Assembly: GCA_017999075.1 (NCBI GenBank)
Contig: JAGOBX010000296.1
Coordinates: forward strand, 1-5,146
Length of the DNA: 5,146 nucleotides
DNA from: JAGOBX01 sp017999075 [NCBI: Candidatus Babelota bacterium]
GTDB taxonomy: Bacteria; JAGOBX01
Reading direction: 5' to 3'
Position 1 is the stretch's first letter. Every line of letters begins with the position of its first letter. Positions 1 through 5,146 of this stretch are shown here, piece by piece. The position numbers and the translations under genes were made by a program. The notes under the pieces were generated by a model. That model had not been told where the DNA came from and made no database searches. It saw only the letters and a program-made list of their open reading frames with translations.

Positions 1-16
1 TCATATAGTTTTAATA

Positions 17-619
17 TTAAACTAATTTATTAATTATACAAGTTTTATTTTGTGTAAAAATACAATCCATAAATACATCAGTTTTTTCAAAAAAAGGGAT
101 ATGTTCAAATAATCCGAAATTAAATGTAATTCCTATTTTATAAAATTTTTTTTCAGGGTGTTTAAAAAAAAATTTATCATAACATCCCATTCCGAATCCG
201 ATCCTTTTTCCTGACTTGTCAAATGCCAATCCAGGACATAGTATTATAGTTGTATTATCCTGTATTTGATTAAATTCAAATTCAACATTTTGTATTGGTT
301 CATAAATCTTATATTTATTTTGTTTTAAGTGTGAAAGTTCGTCTAATTTGTAAATTTTAAATTCTTCAGTTTCCTGCATTTTTGGTAAAAACAAAGTATA
401 TCCGTTTTTAATCAGCCATTCATTAAATTGAGTCAGGTCCGGTTCTCCGAAAAGCTTCCAGTAACTTATAATTCTTGTATCAATATTATTTTTTTTGTTA
501 TCAATAAAATTTATAAGCTTGGTAAATATTATTTTAGAATTAACAGATATATATTTATCCGATAATTTTTTTCTTCTATTTTTTATTTGATTTCTTAAGT
601 CTTGTTTAGAAGCAAACAT
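17..619 (-). CDS. 5-formyltetrahydrofolate cyclo-ligase (MTHFS / YgfA family)
   Basis: This 200-residue protein matches the usual length of 5-formyltetrahydrofolate cyclo-ligases. These cytoplasmic enzymes use ATP to convert 5-formyl-THF to 5,10-methenyl-THF and so return it to the one-carbon pool. Visible family marks are an N-terminal K5/R9 stretch (SKQDLRNQI), the GEPD segment at 58-61, EP at 107-108, and the signature PGLAFD (129-134) followed by GKRIGFGMGCYDKF (137-150). R139, the Gly-rich loop and Y147-D148 of the nucleotide/folate site are present, and the C-terminal HIP...D...D...T pattern (173-189) is intact. One oddity is GCYDK where most members have GYYD(R/K), so the first tyrosine is replaced by C146. 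The ATG lies 3 bases after the stop of the small membrane-protein gene and has no clear Shine-Dalgarno site, so translational coupling is likely. Identification is from motifs alone and is secure for the family. Confidence 0.93.
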   Translation of the reverse strand: MFASKQDLRNQIKNRRKKLSDKYISVNSKIIFTKLINFIDNKKNNIDTRIISYWKLFGEPDLTQFNEWLIKNGYTLFLPKMQETEEFKIYKLDELSHLKQNKYKIYEPIQNVEFEFNQIQDNTTIILCPGLAFDKSGKRIGFGMGCYDKFFFKHPEKKFYKIGITFNFGLFEHIPFFEKTDVFMDCIFTQNKTCIINKLV

Positions 620-622
620 ATA

Positions 623-949
623 TTATTTTTTATCATAAGGATTTTTTCCTGGTAATTCTATGTCATCATATTGTTCAATTCCGCCGATAAATTTTGCAGG
701 ACTCCAAGTTCCCCATATTAAATATAGAAACCATATAAATATTATTAGGGCCAAAACAACAATTGCAGTTATAACCTGTTCTTTACCTCTAATCCATTTT
801 TGTATCATAGGGATATGGTGTTTTACTTTTATTTTTTTTTTGGATTGGCCGTCAATATTTTTTTTTAATAGTATTTTAGAAGTTTGACTGAAAAAAAGTC
901 TTTTAATAAAATTATAAATATTTTGAAAAATATTAGACAATGTAACCAT
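623..949 (-). CDS. small single-span membrane protein, unknown function
   Basis: I do not recognise this protein. Read from the ATG at 949 it has 108 residues. The first half is basic, with a Lys-rich stretch at about 37-44 (KKKIKVKHH region). One strongly hydrophobic segment follows at about 59-79, rich in Ile, Val, Leu, Trp and Phe. After it come GTWSPAKFIGG and a short polar tail with several acidic residues, ending PYDKK. By the positive-inside rule the N-terminus should be cytoplasmic and the tail outside. An in-frame TTG at 985 would add 12 residues, but those bases are the -35 box and spacer of a consensus promoter, so I prefer the ATG. No Shine-Dalgarno site precedes either start. Two A-tracts (10 and 9 bases on the coding strand) fall inside the gene. 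It is followed after 3 bases by the cyclo-ligase and is probably co-transcribed with it. The reading frame is believable because of its membrane segment and its tight junction with the next gene. Confidence 0.7.
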   Translation of the reverse strand: MVTLSNIFQNIYNFIKRLFFSQTSKILLKKNIDGQSKKKIKVKHHIPMIQKWIRGKEQVITAIVVLALIIFIWFLYLIWGTWSPAKFIGGIEQYDDIELPGKNPYDKK

Positions 950-956
950 ATTAATA

Positions 957-985
957 ATTATATAAAATATGGTATTTATTGTCAA
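957..985 (-). promoter_or_regulatory. Perfect sigma-70-type promoter for the membrane protein / cyclo-ligase pair
   Basis: On the minus strand TTGACA (985-980) and TATAAT (962-957) match the consensus exactly and are separated by the optimal 17 bases. The DNA just upstream of the -35 box is AT-rich and could act as an UP element. Initiation would fall at about 951-949, at or within two bases of the ATG at 949, predicting a leaderless or almost leaderless mRNA. AT-rich DNA gives chance -10 matches easily, but a full match to both boxes at the right spacing, directly before a gene, is much less likely by chance. Confidence 0.75.
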
Positions 986-987
986 TA

Positions 988-1003
988 ATCTTTTTTAAAA
1001 GAT
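988..1003. repeat. 7-bp inverted repeat just upstream of the -35 box
   Basis: The arms ATCTTTT (988-994) and AAAAGAT (997-1003) are perfect complements separated by 2 bases. The palindrome ends two bases before the -35 box. No T-run follows on the minus strand, so it is not a convincing intrinsic terminator. An operator or UP-type site is possible, and chance is also possible in such AT-rich DNA. Confidence 0.35.
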
Positions 1004-1007
1004 AGAG

Positions 1008-1032
1008 TTATTACGAAAATGAAAAGTAATAA
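1008..1032. repeat. 7-bp inverted repeat with 11-base loop in the gap after the acetyltransferase
   Basis: The arms TTATTAC (1008-1014) and GTAATAA (1026-1032) are perfect complements around an 11-base spacer. The stem has only one G-C pair and no adjacent T-run on the minus strand, so termination would be weak at best. It could be a dyad operator site for the promoter at 957-985. The 107-base gap at 986-1092 holds nothing else that I can see apart from the neighbouring repeat at 988-1003. Confidence 0.3.
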
Positions 1033-1092
1033 AGAGAGGTATTGAACTAAAAATATGAAAGAAATTTTAATTTTGAAAACCTAATTCGGAAA

Positions 1093-1593
1093 TTATAAGT
1101 TATGTTTTGAATATATTACCTTATCATCGCCAGGACCGTAAAAATTTTTAAGCACAGCTTCCTGTATATATCCGCATTTAAGATAAAATGAGCGTGTGGA
1201 AATATATTTTAATGAGTTAGAAGTTTCAATATATATTTGTTTTCCGCCGGCAGATTTTATGAGTTCTTCAGTTTTAACCAAGAGTATTTTTCCGAGTCCT
1301 AATTTTTGAAAATTTTTATGAACTGCAATCCAATACAAGTCAAAACTTGAAACAGTACATGCAATGGGGCCATAACACACATAACCTGCTACTATACCTT
1401 TATTATTTTCTGCAAATAAAAAGTTATATCCGCTTTTAGTGCCTGTTTTTAAATATTCCTTGGCTAAATCTGCAGCGACTTCAATTTCATAGTCATAAAA
1501 ATATTCTGTAGATTGGAGAATTTCTGTGATTGTACTAATATCAGTATGTTTTACTGAATTTCTAAAATTCAAATCGTTAATGTTAATATTCAT
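1093..1593 (-). CDS. GNAT-family N-acetyltransferase, last gene of the aminomutase-ligase operon
   Basis: This 166-residue single-domain protein has the GNAT fold order. An N-terminal substrate-binding part (about 12-50) precedes the beta strands VAGYVCYGPI (68-77) and DLYWIAVHKNF (85-95). The acetyl-CoA pyrophosphate loop Q96-K-L-G99-L-G101 and its helix follow, then YIETSNSLKY (121-130) and SFYLKCGY (135-142), where Y137 sits at the usual general-acid position. It ends with FYGPGDDKVIYSK (151-163). The family moves an acyl group from acyl-CoA to an amine; the substrate here is unknown. The gene starts 4 bases after the second ligase with only a weak AAGA as ribosome site, so it is probably translated by coupling. 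Its place after an aminomutase and two ligases suggests that it acetylates the beta-amino acid or the assembled peptide. It is much shorter than AblB (about 270 residues, from memory), the beta-lysine acetyltransferase, so it is not a simple AblB orthologue. Confidence 0.88.
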   Translation of the reverse strand: MNININDLNFRNSVKHTDISTITEILQSTEYFYDYEIEVAADLAKEYLKTGTKSGYNFLFAENNKGIVAGYVCYGPIACTVSSFDLYWIAVHKNFQKLGLGKILLVKTEELIKSAGGKQIYIETSNSLKYISTRSFYLKCGYIQEAVLKNFYGPGDDKVIYSKHNL

Positions 1594-1597
1594 AATT

Positions 1598-2599
1598 TTA
1601 TCTTAATGTATCAACAATTATGCGTTCAATGCATTCTTGAAAACTTATTCCTGCTTTTTCAAGAGCCGCAACATATCCGCTATCAGGAGAAATGCACGGG
1701 TTTGCATTAATTTCAAGAACAAAAGGTACTTCTCTTTTGTCAACTCTAAAATCAATTCTTGCGTATCCGCGAAGCTCAAATTCTTTCCAGCATTTTTTTG
1801 ATATTTTAATAAGTTTATCTAAAAGTTTTTTTTCTTCCTTTCTAAATTCAAAGGTTCTGTCGGTGTGTTTGTATTCAAAAGAATCAGTATCCCATTTGGC
1901 TTTATAATCTACAATTTTCGCTTTATTATCAGGGAAACCTGAAAATATAATTTCGGCTGGAGGTAAAATAACAGGTTCTTCAGGGGATTCTGTAGAAGCA
2001 AGCAGTGCAAGATTAAATTCTCTTCCGTCAATATATTTTTCTGCAAAACATTCTGCCTTTATTTGTTCGCGTTTTATATCAATTTTTTCAAAAAGTTCGG
2101 ACTCAGTTTTAACAGATATAACAGAATTTTCATCAATTCCAACAGATGCTTCTTCCCATAATGCTTTAATAATATATTTTCCTTTTATATTAGACAATTT
2201 ATCATTATTCTTATTTTTTTCTACTGCCCATTCTGAAGTGAGTATTCCGTAATTACATAGCATTTGTTTTGTTAATATTTTGTTTGAAGTTAAAAACATC
2301 GAAACGGTTTTTGAGCCTGTGTAAGGAATTTTCAAGTGATCCAAAAGAGCCGGAGCGAAATAAATTAATCTTCCGTCGTGATGAACAGATTCAACAAGAT
2401 TGAACACCAGACAAGGATTTAAATCTTTAATTTTTCTGTAAGTTTCTTCTAAATTCATTGTGAAACTTAATGATACGGGTTCATAATTAAGGTCAATTAA
2501 TGCTTTTGATACAGAGTTTACCTGATCAAGCACATCAGCTTCATCTTTTGAAGCATTTTGCCCGACGGCGTTATGAAGAATAATTATTTTTTTATTCAT
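1598..2599 (-). CDS. ATP-grasp ligase of the D-Ala-D-Ala ligase superfamily (second copy)
   Basis: This 333-residue protein is predicted to join a carboxylate to an amine through an acyl-phosphate formed with ATP. Ddl-like marks in order are FNLVES (66-71, E70), IPYTGS (91-96), K107 before the central domain, YIIKALWEEASVGI (142-155) with ATP-binding K145 and the loop around S152, and EKYIDGREFN (187-196) with E187 and E194. VDYKAKW (230-236) follows, and then the metal-binding end RIDFRVD (281-287) and EINANP (296-301), where D283, E296 and N298 match the Ddl Mg2+ ligands. It lacks the classical N-terminal GGxSxE motif and has W236 at the place of E. coli DdlB Y216, a residue tied to second-substrate choice. 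A cell-wall Ddl role is therefore doubtful. Its ATG overlaps the stop of the preceding ligase (ATGA), with only a weak GGA upstream, which indicates coupled translation in equal amounts. The substrates are unknown; lysine or beta-lysine is an inference from the neighbouring aminomutase. Confidence 0.88.
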   Translation of the reverse strand: MNKKIIILHNAVGQNASKDEADVLDQVNSVSKALIDLNYEPVSLSFTMNLEETYRKIKDLNPCLVFNLVESVHHDGRLIYFAPALLDHLKIPYTGSKTVSMFLTSNKILTKQMLCNYGILTSEWAVEKNKNNDKLSNIKGKYIIKALWEEASVGIDENSVISVKTESELFEKIDIKREQIKAECFAEKYIDGREFNLALLASTESPEEPVILPPAEIIFSGFPDNKAKIVDYKAKWDTDSFEYKHTDRTFEFRKEEKKLLDKLIKISKKCWKEFELRGYARIDFRVDKREVPFVLEINANPCISPDSGYVAALEKAGISFQECIERIIVDTLR

Positions 2600-3573
2600 T
2601 TTTTTATCCGTTTAATAGTGGACTTAACTATGTGTTCAATGAGTTTTTGATATGGGAATTTTACCATTGAGCACAATATAGGTAAATCTGAAATATCAGG
2701 GTTTAATCCTGCCAAAGGATTAACTTCAATAAAATTAGGAATTCCGTTTTTGTCTAATCTAATATCTACTCTGCCTGCATCGCGGCAGTTTAGGCCGCGC
2801 CATGCTGATAGAGCGGTTTTTTCACATTTTTCGGATATTTTTCCTTTTACAACAGAATATTTTACCAAATCTTCAAAACATTGTTTATTGGAGTAAGAGT
2901 ATATTTCTGATTCGGCTTTTTCGTTTAAAGTAACTTCAATTGTACCTATTGCTTTAGAGTTTTTTCCTGAACCTATAATACCGACAGTAAATTCTCTGCC
3001 AGACAGATATGTTTCTACAAGAACAGGTTGGTTAAATTTTTTTAACAAATCAATACAGATTTTTTTCAAATCTTTTTTTGAAGTAATTTTAGAATTTGCG
3101 TTTATTCCTTTACTTGTTCCTTCGGCAATGGGTTTTGCAAATAAAGGGAATGGTAAATTAATTTTTTCTATGTCCTCAGATGAATAAATTTCATAAAAAT
3201 CCGGAGTTGGAATTTTTAAATCGCGGATTACACGTTTAGTCATTCCTTTATGAAGACATAAAGATAGTACAAGAGGATCGGAAAAAGTATATGCTATATT
3301 GTAAACGTCAAGTATTGAAGGAACTTGAGCTTCTCTTCCTATGCCATACAGTCCTTCGCATATATTGAACACAAAATCCCAGCGTTTTCCTTCTGCGATT
3401 TTTTTTATTAAACTTTTAACATTTCCAATACGTTCAGTTTTAATCCCCATTTTTTTTATGGCATTATCAATTGCATCTATTGTAGATAATCTGTCGAATT
3501 CAGCGGCTTGTTCAGATGAATAACCTTCGGCAATATAATCGTCTTTTAAATCGTATGTGATTCCAGCTAACAT
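2596..3573 (-). CDS. ATP-grasp ligase of the D-Ala-D-Ala ligase superfamily (first copy)
   Basis: This is a 325-residue Ddl-like ATP-grasp enzyme, numbered from the ATG at 3573. In order it shows NICEGLYGIGREAQVPS (70-86, with E73 and R80), YTFSDPLVLSLCLHK (95-109, K109) and LFAKP (144-148) with ATP-binding K147. These are followed by the loop EGTSKGI (151-157), the pair E187/E194 in VETYLSGREFTV, YSYSNKQ (225-231), and the metal site GRVDIRLD (267-274) with IEVNPLAGLNPDISDLP (282-298). D270, E283 and N285 match the Ddl Mg2+ ligands. The classical GGxSxE start of true Ddl is missing, and Q231 stands where DdlB has Y216. Peptide-bond formation between two small amino acids is the family reaction; the substrates cannot be read. 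A second ATG six bases upstream (3579) touches the GGAG directly, so the start at 3573 is preferred. The gene overlaps the next ligase by 4 bases. The two ligases are clearly divergent rather than a recent duplicate. Confidence 0.9.
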   Translation of the reverse strand: MLAGITYDLKDDYIAEGYSSEQAAEFDRLSTIDAIDNAIKKMGIKTERIGNVKSLIKKIAEGKRWDFVFNICEGLYGIGREAQVPSILDVYNIAYTFSDPLVLSLCLHKGMTKRVIRDLKIPTPDFYEIYSSEDIEKINLPFPLFAKPIAEGTSKGINANSKITSKKDLKKICIDLLKKFNQPVLVETYLSGREFTVGIIGSGKNSKAIGTIEVTLNEKAESEIYSYSNKQCFEDLVKYSVVKGKISEKCEKTALSAWRGLNCRDAGRVDIRLDKNGIPNFIEVNPLAGLNPDISDLPILCSMVKFPYQKLIEHIVKSTIKRIKK

Positions 3574-3579
3574 ATTCAT

Positions 3580-3583
3580 CTCC
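3580..3583 (-). promoter_or_regulatory. Ribosome binding site that selects the start of the first ligase
   Basis: GGAG occupies 3583-3580 on the minus strand. The ATG at 3579 follows with no spacer, which a ribosome could not use well. The ATG at 3573 lies 6 bases away, an ideal spacing. The protein therefore most likely begins MLAGITYD rather than two residues earlier. Confidence 0.75.
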
Positions 3584-3605
3584 GTAAAATAATGGGAATT
3601 TTTTC

Positions 3606-3625
3606 AAATGGCTATTTTGCCAATT
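3606..3625. repeat. Weak imperfect hairpin between aminomutase and first ligase
   Basis: The arms TGGC (3609-3612) and GCCA (3619-3622) pair around a 6-base loop, with two further A-T pairs beyond one mismatch. It lies in the 78-base gap after the aminomutase stop. No proper T-run follows on the minus strand, so it looks too weak for a terminator. It might cause modest attenuation, protect mRNA ends, or mean nothing. Confidence 0.3.
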
Positions 3626-3657
3626 TTACAAAATTTATATTATGAAAATCTAAATTT

Positions 3658-4983
3658 TCAGCCGTTATAATCGGGATATCTGTAAATGTTTCCTTCGAAA
3701 TTACGAAGAATAACTTCATTATTTTCGCGGCCAATATAATATTCAGGTAAAATAGGAGTTTTGCCTCCGCCTCCAGGAGCATCTATTACATAATGAGGAA
3801 CGGCAAAACCAGTAGTAAATCCTCTTAATCCTTTGATAATTTCCAGACCTTTTTCAATAGAAGTTCTAAAATGACCTGAACCAATGATAGGATCACATTG
3901 ATATAAATAATATGGCCGAACTCTGATTTTTAGAAGCTCGTGATATAATTTTTTTATTGTATCCACGGAATCATTGATGTTTTTAAGCAATACAGTTTGG
4001 CTTCCAAGAGGTATTCCAGCATCAGATAATCTTGAACAAGCTTCAGCAACTTCAGGAGTGATTTCGTCGGGATGAGTAAAATGAATATTCATCCATAAAG
4101 GATGATATTTTTTTAACATTTTTACAAGTTCTCTTGTAATACGCTGCGGCAAAACTGCCGGAACTTTAGTTCCTAGTCTGACAATTTCTATATGTTTAAT
4201 TTTTTTTAATCTTAAAAGCAAATATTCAAGATTTTCATCAGATAAGGTTAAAACTTCTCCTCCGGACAATAACACGTCGCGGATGGATTTAGTTTTTTCA
4301 ATATAAGACAAAGCTGCCTGCCATTGAGAAGTATCAAAGCAATAATTAGTATGTCCGCTTACAACTCTTGATCTTGTACAATATCTGCAATTTGTAGAAC
4401 AAAATCCTGTAGTTAAAAACAATACTCTGTCAGGATATCTGTGAACTAATCCAGGAACAGGGCTCTGTTCATCTTCTGATAACGGGTCCTCAGCTTCTCC
4501 GATACTTTTAATATTTTCGGCGGATGCCGGGATAACAGTTTTTCTTAAAGCGTGTTCAGCATTATATCTGTCAAGAAGACTTGCATAGTACGGCGTAATG
4601 CGAAGCGGTAAATAATCTTTGTGTTGAGAAATATAATTTATCTCATCATCAGTAAGAGATATTATATTTTTTAATTGTTCGAGAGAAGTGATACTGTTTC
4701 GAATTTGCCATTCCCAGTTGTTCCAGTCTGACCTGTTTGCTTCAGGAAAAAATTTTTCAAGAAAAAATAAAGAATGTCTGCTGATTTTAAAAGAATTTGA
4801 TAAAGTCTTTTTTAAATCAAATGGAGATTTTTTTTCACAGATAGTTAATTTCCTTGAAAATTGATGGATCTTTTGGATTTTTTTAGGTTCAGACATTTCA
4901 AGAATAAGCGGGTGGGGATCAGCGTCGTCAGTTGAAACTTTTTCATTGTCTCTAACCGCACAAACAGCATCTAATGTTTTCAT
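3658..4983 (-). CDS. kamA: KamA-family radical SAM lysine 2,3-aminomutase
   Basis: This 441-residue protein aligns closely by eye with clostridial lysine 2,3-aminomutase, which interconverts L-lysine and L-beta-lysine using a [4Fe-4S] cluster, SAM and PLP. The CX3CX2C cluster motif is C195-C199-C202 in FCSTNCRYCTR. R204 corresponds to the substrate-carboxylate arginine R134, and SGGE (240-243) is the SAM motif. D364 (YQCD) and D401 (DAPGGGGK) match the two aspartates D293 and D330 that hold the lysine side-chain amine, and K408 is the PLP lysine. Glutamate 2,3-aminomutase has Lys and Asn at the aspartate positions, so lysine is the likely substrate. There are two differences from the clostridial enzyme: about 70 extra N-terminal residues without recognisable motifs, and no C-terminal zinc tail. 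The start is firm, because the codon just before the ATG is an in-frame TAA and AAGGAG lies upstream, although its 13-base spacing is long. It heads an operon with two ligases and an acetyltransferase, which suggests biosynthesis rather than lysine fermentation. EpmB is a less likely alternative. Confidence 0.93.
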   Translation of the reverse strand: MKTLDAVCAVRDNEKVSTDDADPHPLILEMSEPKKIQKIHQFSRKLTICEKKSPFDLKKTLSNSFKISRHSLFFLEKFFPEANRSDWNNWEWQIRNSITSLEQLKNIISLTDDEINYISQHKDYLPLRITPYYASLLDRYNAEHALRKTVIPASAENIKSIGEAEDPLSEDEQSPVPGLVHRYPDRVLFLTTGFCSTNCRYCTRSRVVSGHTNYCFDTSQWQAALSYIEKTKSIRDVLLSGGEVLTLSDENLEYLLLRLKKIKHIEIVRLGTKVPAVLPQRITRELVKMLKKYHPLWMNIHFTHPDEITPEVAEACSRLSDAGIPLGSQTVLLKNINDSVDTIKKLYHELLKIRVRPYYLYQCDPIIGSGHFRTSIEKGLEIIKGLRGFTTGFAVPHYVIDAPGGGGKTPILPEYYIGRENNEVILRNFEGNIYRYPDYNG

Positions 4984-4996
4984 TTAATGAAAACAA

Positions 4997-5002
4997 CTCC
5001 TT
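4997..5002 (-). promoter_or_regulatory. Shine-Dalgarno site of the aminomutase, unusually distant
   Basis: AAGGAG occupies 5002-4997 on the minus strand. The GGAG core stands 13 bases from the ATG at 4983, against a usual 5-9. An in-frame TAA directly precedes the ATG, so no earlier start in this frame can use the site. It is the strongest ribosome site in the window apart from that of the first ligase. Confidence 0.65.
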
Positions 5003-5056
5003 ATAAATTATTATTTTTAAAAAAAATGCAGAATGAAAAATATTTTCTTTTACGGC

Positions 5057-5087
5057 ATTATAAAAATAATATAAATTTTGAACTCAA
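5057..5087 (-). promoter_or_regulatory. Candidate promoter of the aminomutase operon
   Basis: A perfect TATAAT lies at 5062-5057 on the minus strand. The best -35 candidate is TTGAGT at 5087-5082 with a long 19-base spacer. A 12-base A/T run at 5098-5109 would sit at about -50 to -60, where an UP element acts. Initiation near 5050 would give a leader of about 66 bases, too short and AT-rich for a lysine riboswitch. Chance -10 matches are common in DNA this rich in A and T. Confidence 0.45.
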
Positions 5088-5146
5088 TATATAATTCAAA
5101 AAAAAAAAATAAATTTAAAAAAAATATATTTTATTTCTTTAAAAAT

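Noticed and set aside
1-16. Possible start of a further minus-strand gene (ATG at 4-2, 12 bases after the cyclo-ligase stop)
   Set aside because: Only four bases of any such gene would be in the window, and no ribosome site is visible, so nothing can be supported.
660-887. Plus-strand open frame of 75 codons opposite the membrane-protein gene
   Set aside because: It lies entirely antisense to a better supported gene, its sequence is the low-complexity mirror of the hydrophobic and lysine-rich stretches, and no ribosome site supports it.
986-1092. A RiPP precursor or other very short gene in the gap, given a radical SAM enzyme nearby
   Set aside because: No short minus-strand frame with a ribosome site and a leader/core pattern is visible, and KamA-type enzymes act on free amino acids rather than precursor peptides.
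1692-1907. Plus-strand open frame of 71 codons inside the second ligase
   Set aside because: It is fully antisense to a conserved enzyme region that includes the metal-binding motif, and it has no recognisable protein features.
3341-3523. Plus-strand open frame of 60 codons inside the first ligase
   Set aside because: It is antisense to the conserved NICEG...REAQ region and is Ser/Ile rich, as expected of a mirror frame.
3606-3625. Intrinsic terminator splitting the aminomutase from the ligases
   Set aside because: The stem has only four contiguous base pairs and no T-run on the minus strand, so read-through into the ligase genes is expected.
3658-4983. Aminomutase as EpmB acting on elongation factor P
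   Set aside because: No EpmA-like lysyl-tRNA synthetase homologue or efp is nearby, and the protein keeps the QCD aspartate and the overall sequence of free-lysine aminomutases. EpmB is also shorter. It cannot be fully excluded without the rest of the genome.
4984-5056. Lysine riboswitch or other structured leader before the aminomutase
   Set aside because: The leader is about 66 bases and almost pure A/T; a lysine riboswitch is far longer with several G-C-rich stems, none of which are present.

Overview
The window is a low-GC (roughly 30% by eye) bacterial stretch using the standard code: tryptophans are TGG, and TGA is used as a stop. All six genes lie on the minus strand, so transcription runs from high to low coordinates. 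Long A/T runs, weak Shine-Dalgarno sites and tight gene packing suggest a bacterium with a strong AT bias. No ribosomal or lineage marker is present, so I cannot assign a phylum.

The first transcription unit, about 5060 down to 1093, holds four genes. They encode a KamA-type radical SAM/PLP lysine 2,3-aminomutase (4983-3658), two consecutive and divergent ATP-grasp ligases of the D-Ala-D-Ala ligase superfamily (3573-2596 and 2599-1598, overlapping as ATGA), and a small GNAT acetyltransferase (1593-1093, 4 bases after the second ligase). The spacings argue for coupled translation of the last three. The aminomutase keeps both aspartates that select lysine, so its likely product is beta-lysine. 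Two amino-acid ligases and one N-acyltransferase would then suit the assembly and capping of a small beta-lysine-containing peptide or solute. This pathway is inferred and is the most interesting point in the window. The gene set differs from the known AblA/AblB pathway (N-epsilon-acetyl-beta-lysine), from clostridial lysine fermentation and from EpmAB modification of EF-P.

A 107-base gap (986-1092) holds two short inverted repeats. It leads into a perfect sigma-70-type promoter (TTGACA, 17 bases, TATAAT; 985-957) that drives a second unit: a small single-span membrane protein of unknown function (949-623) and, 3 bases on, a 5-formyltetrahydrofolate cyclo-ligase (619-17). The promoter overlaps the extended TTG-start reading of the small gene. 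The real start is therefore probably the ATG at 949, on a leaderless or nearly leaderless mRNA.

The right edge (4984-5146) is an extremely AT-rich upstream region with a plausible promoter for the aminomutase operon. No RNA genes, mobile elements or CRISPR arrays are visible.
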